A stretch of 20,942 bases of DNA, taken from NCBI GenBank assembly GCA_937885175.1, contig CAKZZO010000027.1, forward strand, positions 1-20,942, written 5' to 3'. Source of the DNA: an uncultured Treponema sp. (lineage in GTDB: Bacteria; Spirochaetota; Spirochaetia; Treponematales; Treponemataceae). Position numbers and translations under genes: made by a program. Below, in pieces: positions 1 through 7,432 of the stretch; the first letter of the stretch is position 1, and each line of letters opens with the position of its first letter. The notes beneath the pieces were generated by a model, which worked only from the letters and a program-made list of their open reading frames with translations, was not told the DNA's origin and did no database searches.

Positions 1-88
1 TAAGAGGTTTTCCGTTCATTAAACGGACATTCTTTCTTGGAATACCTTTTGAGCCACCACGTGCTGGAATAACTATTAAGATTTTCAT
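1..88 (-). CDS. CMP-sugar synthetase (acylneuraminate cytidylyltransferase family), N-terminus only
   Basis: Only the first 29 codons are inside the window; the gene continues past the left edge. The encoded start contains IPARGGSKGIPRKN followed by NGKPL, the nucleotide-binding N-terminal signature of cytidylyltransferases that activate nonulosonic acids (sialic, legionaminic, pseudaminic acid) as CMP-sugars. The ATG at 88-86 is preceded by an AAAGGG Shine-Dalgarno-like sequence. Family knowledge places the enzyme in the cytoplasm, feeding surface polysaccharide or glycoprotein decoration. Substrate cannot be told from this fragment: NeuA, PseF and LegF share the signature. It lies downstream of a LoaP-like antiterminator on the same strand, which fits a surface-glycan operon, but an ATPase gene intervenes. 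Confidence 0.85.
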   Translation of the reverse strand, partial: MKILIVIPARGGSKGIPRKNVRLMNGKPL

Positions 89-752
89 TTATTTACCCTT
101 TGCTTATTCTTTGAAACTAATTTCATTTTTTTTCAACGACATTTCACAAGCTACATGCATTTTTCTAAATCTCATTTTTAAATATCCGGTATACAAAAGA
201 CGTCAACTTGATTTATATCTTTATAAACTTACACGCAAAGAAATTACGTATTAAATATTTCTTAGGCTTATTTCTTTGAAATCGTTGGCATGATAAAAAT
301 CCACCGACAACTTTGTTTATTAGAAAGTTATGAGTTCAAGAGCAGATTTCTTACTGACATATTTTTCTGCCTAAGCATTCCTAAAATATGACAGTACCAA
401 AGCACCTGCGATTTTCTTGGCTTACCAAACCACCCCTAAGGGCAAAAAAATACAGCGTCTACACCTCGCCCAATGGCAGCCAGACAAAAAGCCCGGCACC
501 CTAAACAAGGTCTAGACGATGCACTTATTCACGCGCCCATAAACAGTTACAACTGATTTTTTTTATTTTATAATCTTCTGTCAATGTGTTTGACCCTGCG
601 TTCATATCGTGGGTACGCTTTTCCTTTTGCCACCTAGGATTTGTCTCGCAAAAAAACATCTCACTGCCAGTTGGCAAGGCCTGGAAATATTCTTTTCTTT
701 TATCTGATTCAGGACCATAGCAGCCGATTTATTATGCTTCAATCCCCATCCA
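89..752. other. gene-poor stretch of 664 bp
   Basis: No convincing complete gene was found here. The outer parts are very AT-rich. The segment around 390-540 is clearly richer in G and C and contains a stop-to-stop reading frame at 375-515 on the plus strand with protein-like composition (..IFLAYQTTPKGKK..LAQWQPDKKPGTL..) but no start codon or ribosome site; it may be a gene relic. A longer plus-strand frame from 641 to 1000 largely overlaps the ATPase gene on the other strand and is treated as its shadow. Confidence 0.5.
179..206 (-). promoter_or_regulatory. possible promoter for the cytidylyltransferase gene
   Basis: On the minus strand TTGACG (206-201) and TATTTA (184-179) are separated by 16 bp. 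This would give a leader of roughly 84 nt before the ATG at 88. The -35 is good and the -10 is weak, in very AT-rich DNA, so it may be chance. Confidence 0.3.
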
Positions 753-2102
753 TTAAATCCCATTTAAAGGAACTTCGAATATTGTGTTTTTTTGTATTTC
801 GTTTTTTTTCAGAAAAATTATCATGTACCAGGGAAGATATGTTACAGACTCTTCCTGCTCTATATTGCCTGCACAGAATACCAGGGCATTTTTCAAGTTC
901 CACTCTTCCACTGAGAGGATATTGTTCAGCGCAGTATGCTTTTTATAATCTGCGCCACTTTTTATCTCTAAGGGAAGTGCCTTGCCGTTATTCTGGATAA
1001 TAAAATCAATTTCGCCGATTTTTTTGTTCATGAAGCGAACTTCAAAGCCTTTGGAAAGTAATTCCTGGGCATAGACATTTTCAAGTATGCTTCCCATGTT
1101 TACGCTTAAGTCGCCATTCAGAATTGAAAACTGAACGTTATCTATGCAGGAAGCACACAGAAGTCCTACATCTGCCATATAAAGCTTGAACAAATTGCTC
1201 TGCTCATTGAGTTTCAGAGGTATAAGGGGTGCGACAAGATTATAACAGGGGATTGCAACTCCGGCATCATGTAACCAGATGAAACTTTCTTCATAACGCT
1301 CCATTCTCGCAGTAGAGCGAATTGCATTCAGCTTAAAACGCCTGTTTTTTGAATCAAGCTGCGAAGGTATGTTATCAAAAATCGTGCTGATTTTCTCTTT
1401 GTCTTTATCTGAATACTTTGCTATATCCTGTCTGTAAAGTGCCAGAATATCTTTCTGAACCTCCACCACCTTTGCAATATCGTGGGAACTGATATATTCC
1501 TGAACCGCAGCGGGCATTCCGCCAACTATTGTGTAGGTCTGGAACAATTGCTTCATTGTGCCGTGAACAGCTTCCGGGACTGCTTTTAAATTATTGTAGC
1601 AATTCTCTAAAAGCTCAAATGTTGATTTCTGTACACCGCAGGCAATGCAAAACTCTTCAAACGTCATAGGAAACATCTGGACTATATGCTCATAACCTAC
1701 GGGATAGGACTTTACTGTTTTGTACTGCACTCCTAAAAGGGAGCCGGACTCAACATAATCAAACCGTCCGTCATCCACTAGAAATTTTATTGCTGCTCTT
1801 GCATTCGGACACTCCTGAATTTCATCAAAAAATATAAGAGTTTTTCCTTCCTCCACTTTCTTCTTTGTAAGTGCCGTTATTCCCTGAATAATTGCATCGG
1901 CATGTAAGTCGCCTTCAAAAATTTGTTTCGCGCTTGACTGAGTTACAAAGTTTATTTCTATAAAATTTTCGTAATTTTTCCTTGCAAATTCCCGGATTAA
2001 AAAAGTTTTTCCTATCTGCCTTGCGCCAGTAACCAGCAAGGCTTTTTTGCCACCGTTTTTTTTCCAGTTTTCAAAGCTTTCTATCGCAGTCCTATAAAGC
2101 AT
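753..2102 (-). CDS. AAA_14/DUF4143-family ATPase
   Basis: 449 aa, the usual length for this family. Residues 26-33 (GARQIGKT) are the Walker A loop and 89-96 (LIFFDEIQ) the Walker B with adjacent Glu. The C-terminal DUF4143 half ends in a PD-(D/E)XK-like motif: E364-I-D then LEIKSG at 378-383. The family is widespread and its role is poorly understood; fused nuclease-like and ATPase parts suggest a DNA- or partner-directed accessory function, but no specific activity can be claimed. The ATG at 2102 has GAGGAG about 5 nt upstream, so the start is well supported. The gene is preceded by a 32-bp tandem repeat array, and no terminator is seen after its stop. It looks like an accessory insertion between the LoaP-like gene and the sugar cytidylyltransferase gene. 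Confidence 0.85.
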   Translation of the reverse strand: MLYRTAIESFENWKKNGGKKALLVTGARQIGKTFLIREFARKNYENFIEINFVTQSSAKQIFEGDLHADAIIQGITALTKKKVEEGKTLIFFDEIQECPNARAAIKFLVDDGRFDYVESGSLLGVQYKTVKSYPVGYEHIVQMFPMTFEEFCIACGVQKSTFELLENCYNNLKAVPEAVHGTMKQLFQTYTIVGGMPAAVQEYISSHDIAKVVEVQKDILALYRQDIAKYSDKDKEKISTIFDNIPSQLDSKNRRFKLNAIRSTARMERYEESFIWLHDAGVAIPCYNLVAPLIPLKLNEQSNLFKLYMADVGLLCASCIDNVQFSILNGDLSVNMGSILENVYAQELLSKGFEVRFMNKKIGEIDFIIQNNGKALPLEIKSGADYKKHTALNNILSVEEWNLKNALVFCAGNIEQEESVTYLPWYMIIFLKKNEIQKNTIFEVPLNGI

Positions 2103-2125
2103 AATGACTCCTCATACCCTACAGT

Positions 2126-2278
2126 CATTTTGCGACATTTTTCTTAACTTTTCAACTCATTTTGCGACATTTTTCTTAACTTTTCAACCAATTCTGCGAC
2201 ATTTTTCTTGATTTTTCAACCAATTCTGCGACATTTTTCCTGACTTTTTAAACCCATTCTGCGACATTTTTTTCAACA
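2126..2278. repeat. five-unit 32-bp tandem repeat upstream of the ATPase gene
   Basis: The core TGCGACATTTTT begins at 2131, 2163, 2195, 2227 and 2260, so the period is 32 bp with one 33-bp step. Units near the gene are almost identical and diverge with distance. On the minus (coding) strand every unit contains ATGTCGCA(A/G)AAT, so each opens a tiny reading frame beginning Met-Ser-Gln-Asn. The array ends about 25 bp before the ATPase start codon, so it occupies the promoter or 5' leader. Confidence 0.9.
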
Positions 2279-2401
2279 AATTTTCTCCCCCACACATCCC
2301 GCAGCCCCGCTACGGAATCATTGGTGAGGTCTGGTCGCCATCCGGTGTGCGTGCTTGAACCAAGCTCCGCGCCTTGGAGGGCTGGCTGTAGTGGCAGGCG
2401 G

Positions 2402-2926
2402 TTAGCGGATGCCTGCGGTTTTTACTTCCTCATAGGTCAGGCCTATGACTCGTACGCTGTTCAAAAAGTCCAGCTGTATGTTTATCCGCTTGTTGCGGCG
2501 GTTTACGGCAATCACGTTTCCAGTACGGTCCTTAAAGGGACCGGAAAGAATTACGATTCTGTCGCCTACATCAAAACGTACCGGCACAATGCCTATGGTC
2601 GTTCCGAACTGCAAAATCAAGGAAATGATTTCCTTGTCCTCCGCCGTAAGCGGGTGCACTTCTTTGTTTGACGGCAAGAAGCGCAAAAAACCTTTTCCCG
2701 CCGTTACCGCCCGCAGTTTGACGGCATCGGTTTCTTCCGTCTCCAGAAACACATAGCCGGGAAAGAACGGCTCACAGTATTCCTTTCCATTTTTTAGACG
2801 CATCTGCTTGCGTAAAAAATGAATCCTTCCCCGTAGCGGCGAATCGTCTGCATCAAGGACAGCCTGTACTTGCTCCCGATAACTTTCCTCCATGCCAGTC
2901 CACACTGATATGCAGTAAAAGTTCAT
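2402..2926 (-). CDS. NusG-paralogue antitermination factor, LoaP/UpxY type
   Basis: 174 aa, the length of specialised NusG paralogues. Residues 1-110 form the NGN domain, with the RNA-polymerase-binding segment FFPGYVFLE at 54-62. Residues 118-150 are a KOW domain (VGDRIVILSGPFKDRTG.. ). Family knowledge: LoaP, UpxY and RfaH bind the elongating polymerase and let it read through terminators in long polysaccharide or secondary-metabolite operons. Its first codons overlap the end of the upstream small gene (2923-2926), implying one operon and translational coupling. The next genes on the same strand are an ATPase and a CMP-sugar synthetase; the latter is the natural candidate target operon. Whether it is LoaP proper rather than another NusG paralogue needs phylogeny. 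Confidence 0.85.
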   Translation of the reverse strand: MNFYCISVWTGMEESYREQVQAVLDADDSPLRGRIHFLRKQMRLKNGKEYCEPFFPGYVFLETEETDAVKLRAVTAGKGFLRFLPSNKEVHPLTAEDKEIISLILQFGTTIGIVPVRFDVGDRIVILSGPFKDRTGNVIAVNRRNKRINIQLDFLNSVRVIGLTYEEVKTAGIR

Positions 2927-3318
2927 ACAGCCTCATATCCAAGTTCGCTTTCGCTCACTAATTCTTTGTCCCAGTCATACATCACCTGAAAATCCGTCTC
3001 AAAGTCTTTTGCCAGTGACACATAATAATTGACTACGGATTTTCGGATTTCATTCCCACAAAGCCAGATACTTGCTTCATCGTCAGAAAAAGGAGTCTCC
3101 GTGCAGAAATAAAGCAGCAGGCTGTCACATTCGTCATGCAACGTGTTATTCAGTACGCTTTCCAACATCAGTTCCGGCACCCCGTTTGGAAAAACAACGA
3201 TGTTGCTTTCAGGCAGTGTACCGCCCGCCTCAGTCACGAGAAAATCATGCATGTCGGCGAGTTTTTTCTGCCTGAAGTCCTCAGGTGCAGACCCGCACAG
3301 AAGGGCATACCGTGTCAC
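2923..3318 (-). CDS. small conserved-looking hypothetical protein upstream of the LoaP-like factor
   Basis: I do not recognise a named family. From the GTG at 3318 it is 131 aa and acidic, starting (M)TRYALLCGSAPEDF. It has alternating strands and helices: YALLCG, a helix, SNIVVFPNG, a helix, then SLLLYFCTE. This order vaguely recalls a caspase/Rossmann-like fold, but the GHG His motif of caspase-like proteases is absent, so no activity is claimed. A GGGGGA sequence sits just before the GTG; a TTG at 3339 in the same frame is an alternative start with no ribosome site. The stop overlaps the ATG of the antitermination gene, so the two are coupled and this protein may work with it. It is transcribed divergently from the XRE regulator. 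Confidence 0.7.
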   Translation of the reverse strand: MTRYALLCGSAPEDFRQKKLADMHDFLVTEAGGTLPESNIVVFPNGVPELMLESVLNNTLHDECDSLLLYFCTETPFSDDEASIWLCGNEIRKSVVNYYVSLAKDFETDFQVMYDWDKELVSESELGYEAV

Positions 3319-3365
3319 AACTCCCCCAAAAAAGTCCAAAATATCAAACTAGGACAGACATAAAA

Positions 3366-3381
3366 GCATATTATTATATGC
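3366..3381. promoter_or_regulatory. inverted repeat in the divergent intergenic region, possible operator
   Basis: Perfect 6-bp arms GCATAT and ATATGC flank TATT. It lies between the hypothetical/LoaP-like operon and the XRE regulator, where a repressor could control either side. A second weaker repeat, CCTG..CAGG, follows around 3412-3428. No binding data. Confidence 0.3.
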
Positions 3382-3453
3382 CTTAGAGAAAAGTATAATC
3401 CGTAATAATAGACCTGTCAATAAATCAGGCATGAAATTATGGTATTTTGAAGT

Positions 3454-3780
3454 ATGGATTTTCGTTCCAGATTAAGAGAAGAAATAGAATACTCGGGAAA
3501 AATGTACAAAGAAATTGCGGCAGAAGCAGGCATCACCAAGAGCACCATGGACAGTTACGTTGGCTCTCAGGGGTCTATGCCGTCAGCCGACATTGCGGTG
3601 CGCCTTGCCCATGCACTCGGCGTGAGCGTTGAATATCTTGTAACAGGAGAGGGCACAGAAACGACTATCTCAAGGAAGGAACAGCACATCATTTCCTGCC
3701 TCAAAAAAATCCCGGAATACGAGCGTAATGCCCTCGTGCAATATATCGAAGCCCTATCCAAGCACGAAGCCCCAAATTAA
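3454..3780 (+). CDS. XRE-family helix-turn-helix regulator
   Basis: 108 aa. Residues 5-64 are a Cro/C1-type HTH: the helix pair MYKEIAAEAGITKSTMDSYV at about 17-36, then a typical PSADIAVRLAHALGVSVEYLVTG. Residues 75-105 form a short helical tail. It resembles phage CI-like repressors in the DNA-binding half but has no peptidase or large effector domain. It stands divergent from the hypothetical/LoaP-like operon and could regulate it or itself. No clear Shine-Dalgarno sequence precedes the ATG at 3454. Downstream lies the duplicated hairpin element, not another gene on the same strand. Confidence 0.85.
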   Translation: MDFRSRLREEIEYSGKMYKEIAAEAGITKSTMDSYVGSQGSMPSADIAVRLAHALGVSVEYLVTGEGTETTISRKEQHIISCLKKIPEYERNALVQYIEALSKHEAPN

Positions 3781-3798
3781 CATGAAACCCATTCTCTC

Positions 3799-3987
3799 CA
3801 GGAGGTCGTTTTCTTCCCAGACTAATCTCGCCATGGATGGCGCACGCACAGCAGTGACAGAAAGTTCCACTTTCTGTCGAGTTTCAAAACGACAGGAGGT
3901 CGTTTTCTTCCCAGACTAATCTCGCCATGGATGGCGCACGCACCACCGTGACAGAAAGCCTCTGCTTTCTGTCGAGTTTCAAAACGA
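3799..3987. repeat. tandem ~94-bp palindrome-rich element, two copies
   Basis: Copy 1 is 3799-3892 and copy 2 is 3893-3987 (95 bp). They differ only at a few bases around 3850 and 3944 and in one loop. Each carries the hairpin CGCCAT-GG-ATGGCG, then a hairpin with GACAGAAAG/CTTTCTGTC arms, then the left arm of a third hairpin (AAAACGAC) whose right arm (GTCGTTTT) lies in the next unit. The two middle loops differ (5 and 6 nt) while the stems are intact. This is typical of REP/MITE-like intergenic elements. Confidence 0.9.
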
Positions 3988-4005
3988 CATGGATGTCGTT
4001 TTGAA
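3978..4005 (-). terminator. glmS terminator-like hairpin
   Basis: Perfect 12-bp stem (3978-3989 with 3994-4005) closed by the four-base apex TGGA (TCCA on the glmS strand). It starts 6 bp after the glmS stop. The stem is A/T-rich at its base, but no long T tract follows outside the stem, so termination strength is uncertain. The left arm is also the end of the second 94-bp repeat. Confidence 0.65.
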
Positions 4006-4011
4006 TACTCC

Positions 4012-5952
4012 CTATTCCACCGTCACTGATTTTGCCAGGTTGCGCGGTTTGTCGGGGTCGTTGCCCTTGAGGATTGCACAGTAGTAGGCAAAAAGCTGTG
4101 CAGGCACAATAGCCAGAATCGGAGAAAGTGCGTCAGCCACCTGGGGAATCTGAATCACTGCATCCACTGTTTTGTCAAATGCGCCGGAAGTATCCTGGGT
4201 AATGACCATGGTTGAAGCACCGCGTGCTTTTACTTCCAGAATGTTGGAGGCAATCTTTTCGTACAGTTCAGACTGAGTTGCAATGCCAACCACCAGCGTG
4301 TCAGTGTCCATCAGGGCAATGGGACCGTGCTTCAGTTCACCAGCGGCAAAAGCCTCACAGTGCATGTAGCTCACTTCCTTGAGTTTGAGTGCACTTTCCA
4401 GCGATGAGGCACTGTCAAAGAGGCGGCCGATGTAGAAAATCTTTCCCTTATTGAACTGCTGGCTTGCAAATTTCTGAATTTCTGTCTGATTATCCACAAT
4501 CTGCTGCACTTTGCCGGGCATGCTGGCCAAATCCACAAGCGTCTGTGCATAATCCGCATCAGAAACGGCTCCCCGCACCTTTGCAAGTTTGAGGGCAAGC
4601 AGATAGAGGCACATCAACTGAGTGGTATAAGCCTTTGTAGAAGCCACCGCAATTTCTGGTCCTGCCCAAGTGTAAATCACTTCGTCTGCTTCGCGGCTCA
4701 CGGTAGAGCCCACGCAGTTGGTAATGGCAATCACTTTTGCCCCTGCTGACTTTGCAAGACGCATGGCCGCCAAGGTGTCCGCCGTCTCACCAGACTGACT
4801 GATAACAATAAAAATGTCGTCCTTATTCAGAATAGGATTGCGGTAGCGATATTCGCTCGCCACATCCACCACCACGGGAATACGGGCAAAATGCTCAAAG
4901 GCATACTTTGCCACCATGCCTGCGTGATACGCCGTACCGCAAGCCGTAATGACAATCCTCTTTGCATTGTTCCAGTCATCGCCAAAGGTGATTTCATCAA
5001 ACTGAATGTCCACCGGCTTTCCTTCTGCATCCAGAACCAGTCGCGGACGCAGAGTGTCGGTAAGTGCCTTGGGCTGCTCGTGGATTTCTTTGAGCATAAA
5101 ATGGGCATAGCCGTCTTTTTCTGCGGAAGAAATATCCCAGTCTACATGATAGGGTTCGCGCTTGATTTTTTCGCCGTCCGCCGTAAACAAGTCCACATGG
5201 TCGCTGTAGAGAACGGCAACTTCTTTCTGGTCAAGAAAATACACATCCCGCGTATGCTCCAGAATTGCCGGAACGTCACTGGCAATAAAATTCTCATTCT
5301 GTCCAATACCCACAATGAGGGGGCTTTCCTTGCGGGCAGCAATGATGCGGTCAGGAAAATCCTTGCAGACCACGCCCAGCGCATAGGAGCCATCCAGTTT
5401 TTGCAGGGTCATCAAAACAGCCTTAAAGATTTCGCCCGTCTGCTCGTAATAATAATTGATAAGATGGGCCACCACCTCCGTATCAGTCTGGCTGCGAAAG
5501 ACAACGCCCTGATTCTGCAACCACGCTTTGAGGGTAGCGTAATTTTCGATAATGCCGTTGTGAACAACCGCAACAGAGCCGCTTTCATTTGTGTGAGGAT
5601 GAGAGTTCAGTTCACTGGGTTCACCATGAGTTGCCCAGCGTGTGTGTCCAATGCCGATATGCCCTTTTACAAAGTCAGCAGTTTTTTCAACCGCCGCATT
5701 CAAGGCATCTTCATTTTCTGCCTGTGCCGCCGCGGCATCTTTGTTTTTTGATTCCTTGACGACTTGACCTGTAATTTTTTCTACAAGAAACTTTAGCGCA
5801 CCCTTTGCCTTGCGAATCAGTATTTCGTCTCCAGACTCGGCAAGAACAGCCACACCCGCAGAATCATATCCACGGTACTCCAGTTTTCTGAGCGCGTTAA
5901 TCAAAACAGGAGTTGCCTGTTTACAACCTACATAGCCAACAATTCCACACAT
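4012..5952 (-). CDS. glmS: glutamine--fructose-6-phosphate aminotransferase (isomerizing)
   Basis: 646 aa. It makes glucosamine-6-phosphate from fructose-6-phosphate and glutamine, the entry to peptidoglycan and amino-sugar synthesis, in the cytoplasm. The start must be the ATG at 5952, because MCGIVGYVG places the catalytic Cys at position 2; GGGGA lies 8 nt upstream. Visible motifs are HTRWATHG (103-110), HNGIIEN, the SIS-domain SQSGETADT and STKAYTTQ, GELKHGP and the invariant end NLAKSVTVE. Relative to E. coli GlmS (609 aa) most of the extra length is an Ala/Lys/Glu-rich insertion at about residues 60-95 just before HTRWATHG. It is the last gene of a three-gene operon, 37 bp after the HD-GYP-like gene, and ends in a hairpin. 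No glmS ribozyme was recognised in the short upstream gap. Confidence 0.97.
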   Translation of the reverse strand: MCGIVGYVGCKQATPVLINALRKLEYRGYDSAGVAVLAESGDEILIRKAKGALKFLVEKITGQVVKESKNKDAAAAQAENEDALNAAVEKTADFVKGHIGIGHTRWATHGEPSELNSHPHTNESGSVAVVHNGIIENYATLKAWLQNQGVVFRSQTDTEVVAHLINYYYEQTGEIFKAVLMTLQKLDGSYALGVVCKDFPDRIIAARKESPLIVGIGQNENFIASDVPAILEHTRDVYFLDQKEVAVLYSDHVDLFTADGEKIKREPYHVDWDISSAEKDGYAHFMLKEIHEQPKALTDTLRPRLVLDAEGKPVDIQFDEITFGDDWNNAKRIVITACGTAYHAGMVAKYAFEHFARIPVVVDVASEYRYRNPILNKDDIFIVISQSGETADTLAAMRLAKSAGAKVIAITNCVGSTVSREADEVIYTWAGPEIAVASTKAYTTQLMCLYLLALKLAKVRGAVSDADYAQTLVDLASMPGKVQQIVDNQTEIQKFASQQFNKGKIFYIGRLFDSASSLESALKLKEVSYMHCEAFAAGELKHGPIALMDTDTLVVGIATQSELYEKIASNILEVKARGASTMVITQDTSGAFDKTVDAVIQIPQVADALSPILAIVPAQLFAYYCAILKGNDPDKPRNLAKSVTVE

Positions 5953-5989
5953 AAAAAAATCCCCAGCAGATATCCTGCCAGGGTCTATT

Positions 5990-7432
5990 TTATACAATTG
6001 CGTCCAAACACGCAACTACATCGGGGTCATATAAGCCAGGTTTTGACTTCATGTCTTCAATTGCGGATTCCTTATCCATAATCACACGGTAGCTTCGGCG
6101 GCTGATAAGTGCCGTAAAACTTTCCGCAACGTGAATCAGGCGGGCAATCTGCGGAATCTTCTCACCTTCCAGCCCCTTAGGATAGCCTGTTCCGTCCATA
6201 TTTTCGTGATGATACTTTGACGCATCCACAAAAATTTCACGATATTTTTCTGGAACAAAGCCAAACTTGTCGTCACAACCAGTCAGATGGTCTCGCAACT
6301 TCTGACGCTGTTCCTCAGTCAGATTGTCCGCATTGAGCAAATCTTCCGGCAAGTCAAGGAAGCCGATGTCATAGACCATTGAGGCACAGAAGTATATCAT
6401 TGACGTATTCTGGTTCAAGCCCAAATGAGTTGCCAGTTTGAATACCAGTTCGCTGACATTCTTTGAATTGTTCTTACGCTTTGAAATCTGGTCAATTTGA
6501 GCACCAAGTTCCTCACACTTAATCGCCAAGTCTTTAAGCTCAAGTTTTTCTTCTTCGTTCATCTCTGGAGCAGGAAGTGCATCCATACCCCAACGGCTAG
6601 AACCCGCAGAACGCAAGCCGCCCAAATTGTTGTTGATGTCCGTTACGCCACCAAGCAAAAGCTGTGTGTTCTGCTGCTGCATACCGGCAACCAATTTAAG
6701 CGTTGCATCAAACTGTTCGCGCTGATGTGCCGCCGCACGGGAAGAAGTGATAATGCTGAACACAACGATAATAAATACAACTACCAGAATGCCACAGACA
6801 ATCAGAATAGCAATCAAAACCGTATGATTACCCTTGCTTACGGCATTTACAATGTTCTCATTGTTTTTACCCAGTTCATCAGACACGCTCTTAATGAATT
6901 CCTGATTGCTTGCCTGCTGCTGCTGAATCAGTTTTTCATTCTGTTCCGCCTGCTGTGCCGCCAGTGATTCAAGAGACCCTTTGAGGCTTTCGTTGTTTTT
7001 TTCAGCCATGGTCTTTACAAGTGTCTCGTTTTCTTTTGCCCGCTGCTCTGTTGTGCGCTGTGCCTGCAAACGTCTAATCATCAGATTCAAATCATCGTCT
7101 GCAATGTCAGGAAATTTTTCAATCTGACCGCTTACGTCATCAAGAATTGCGTAATCCTTTGCTTTTGCAACTTTCTGAAGCTGACGGCGAAAAATCTGAC
7201 GTGCTACCAGAGCAACATTGGGAGCAACACCAAACTGCTTGTACTCACCTTCATTCATTTTGAGCGCAGCGGTAATATAGCCATATGCTTTCTGATAGTC
7301 TGCCGCAGTATAGGCATCATCCGCCCGCTGAAGCAAAGTTTCAGTTGCCTTGGTTGTACCCTGTGCAAACGAACACAGTGCCACAAACAGACACATAATT
7401 GTTACAATCAATCCTTTTTTACTTTTGAACAT
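5990..7432 (-). CDS. membrane-anchored protein with degenerate HD-GYP domain
   Basis: 480 aa from the ATG at 7432, which has GGAGTCGGAA upstream; a TTG at 7444 in frame is a poorer choice. Residues 1-24 are a signal peptide (..CLFVALCSFAQ). Residues 30-120 are helical and TPR-like, about 125-195 a Gln/Glu-rich coiled coil, and 204-228 a strong membrane span. After a second helical stretch the C-terminus (about 335-480) matches HD-GYP domains: HHENMDGTGYP at 408-418 and IPQIARLIHVAESFTAL. The HD dyad is altered: the expected His-Asp is Tyr-Asp (VYDIG, 354-358) and the downstream metal-binding His pattern is weak. Cyclic-di-GMP hydrolysis is therefore doubtful; binding or scaffolding is possible. 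The gene overlaps the upstream envelope gene by 14 bp and precedes glmS. Confidence 0.8.
   Translation of the reverse strand: MFKSKKGLIVTIMCLFVALCSFAQGTTKATETLLQRADDAYTAADYQKAYGYITAALKMNEGEYKQFGVAPNVALVARQIFRRQLQKVAKAKDYAILDDVSGQIEKFPDIADDDLNLMIRRLQAQRTTEQRAKENETLVKTMAEKNNESLKGSLESLAAQQAEQNEKLIQQQQASNQEFIKSVSDELGKNNENIVNAVSKGNHTVLIAILIVCGILVVVFIIVVFSIITSSRAAAHQREQFDATLKLVAGMQQQNTQLLLGGVTDINNNLGGLRSAGSSRWGMDALPAPEMNEEEKLELKDLAIKCEELGAQIDQISKRKNNSKNVSELVFKLATHLGLNQNTSMIYFCASMVYDIGFLDLPEDLLNADNLTEEQRQKLRDHLTGCDDKFGFVPEKYREIFVDASKYHHENMDGTGYPKGLEGEKIPQIARLIHVAESFTALISRRSYRVIMDKESAIEDMKSKPGLYDPDVVACLDAIV

Noticed and set aside
641..1000. 119-codon plus-strand frame
   Set aside because: Most of it lies antisense to the ATPase gene; no ribosome site, and the composition is that of a reverse-strand shadow.
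2126..2278. CRISPR array
   Set aside because: The 32-bp units are contiguous with no unique spacers, and there are no cas genes.
4891..5751. 286-codon plus-strand frame
   Set aside because: Complete overlap with glmS on the other strand, with Cys/His/Phe-rich shadow composition.
5953..5989. glmS ribozyme
   Set aside because: The gap to the upstream gene is only 37 bp, too short for the ribozyme fold.
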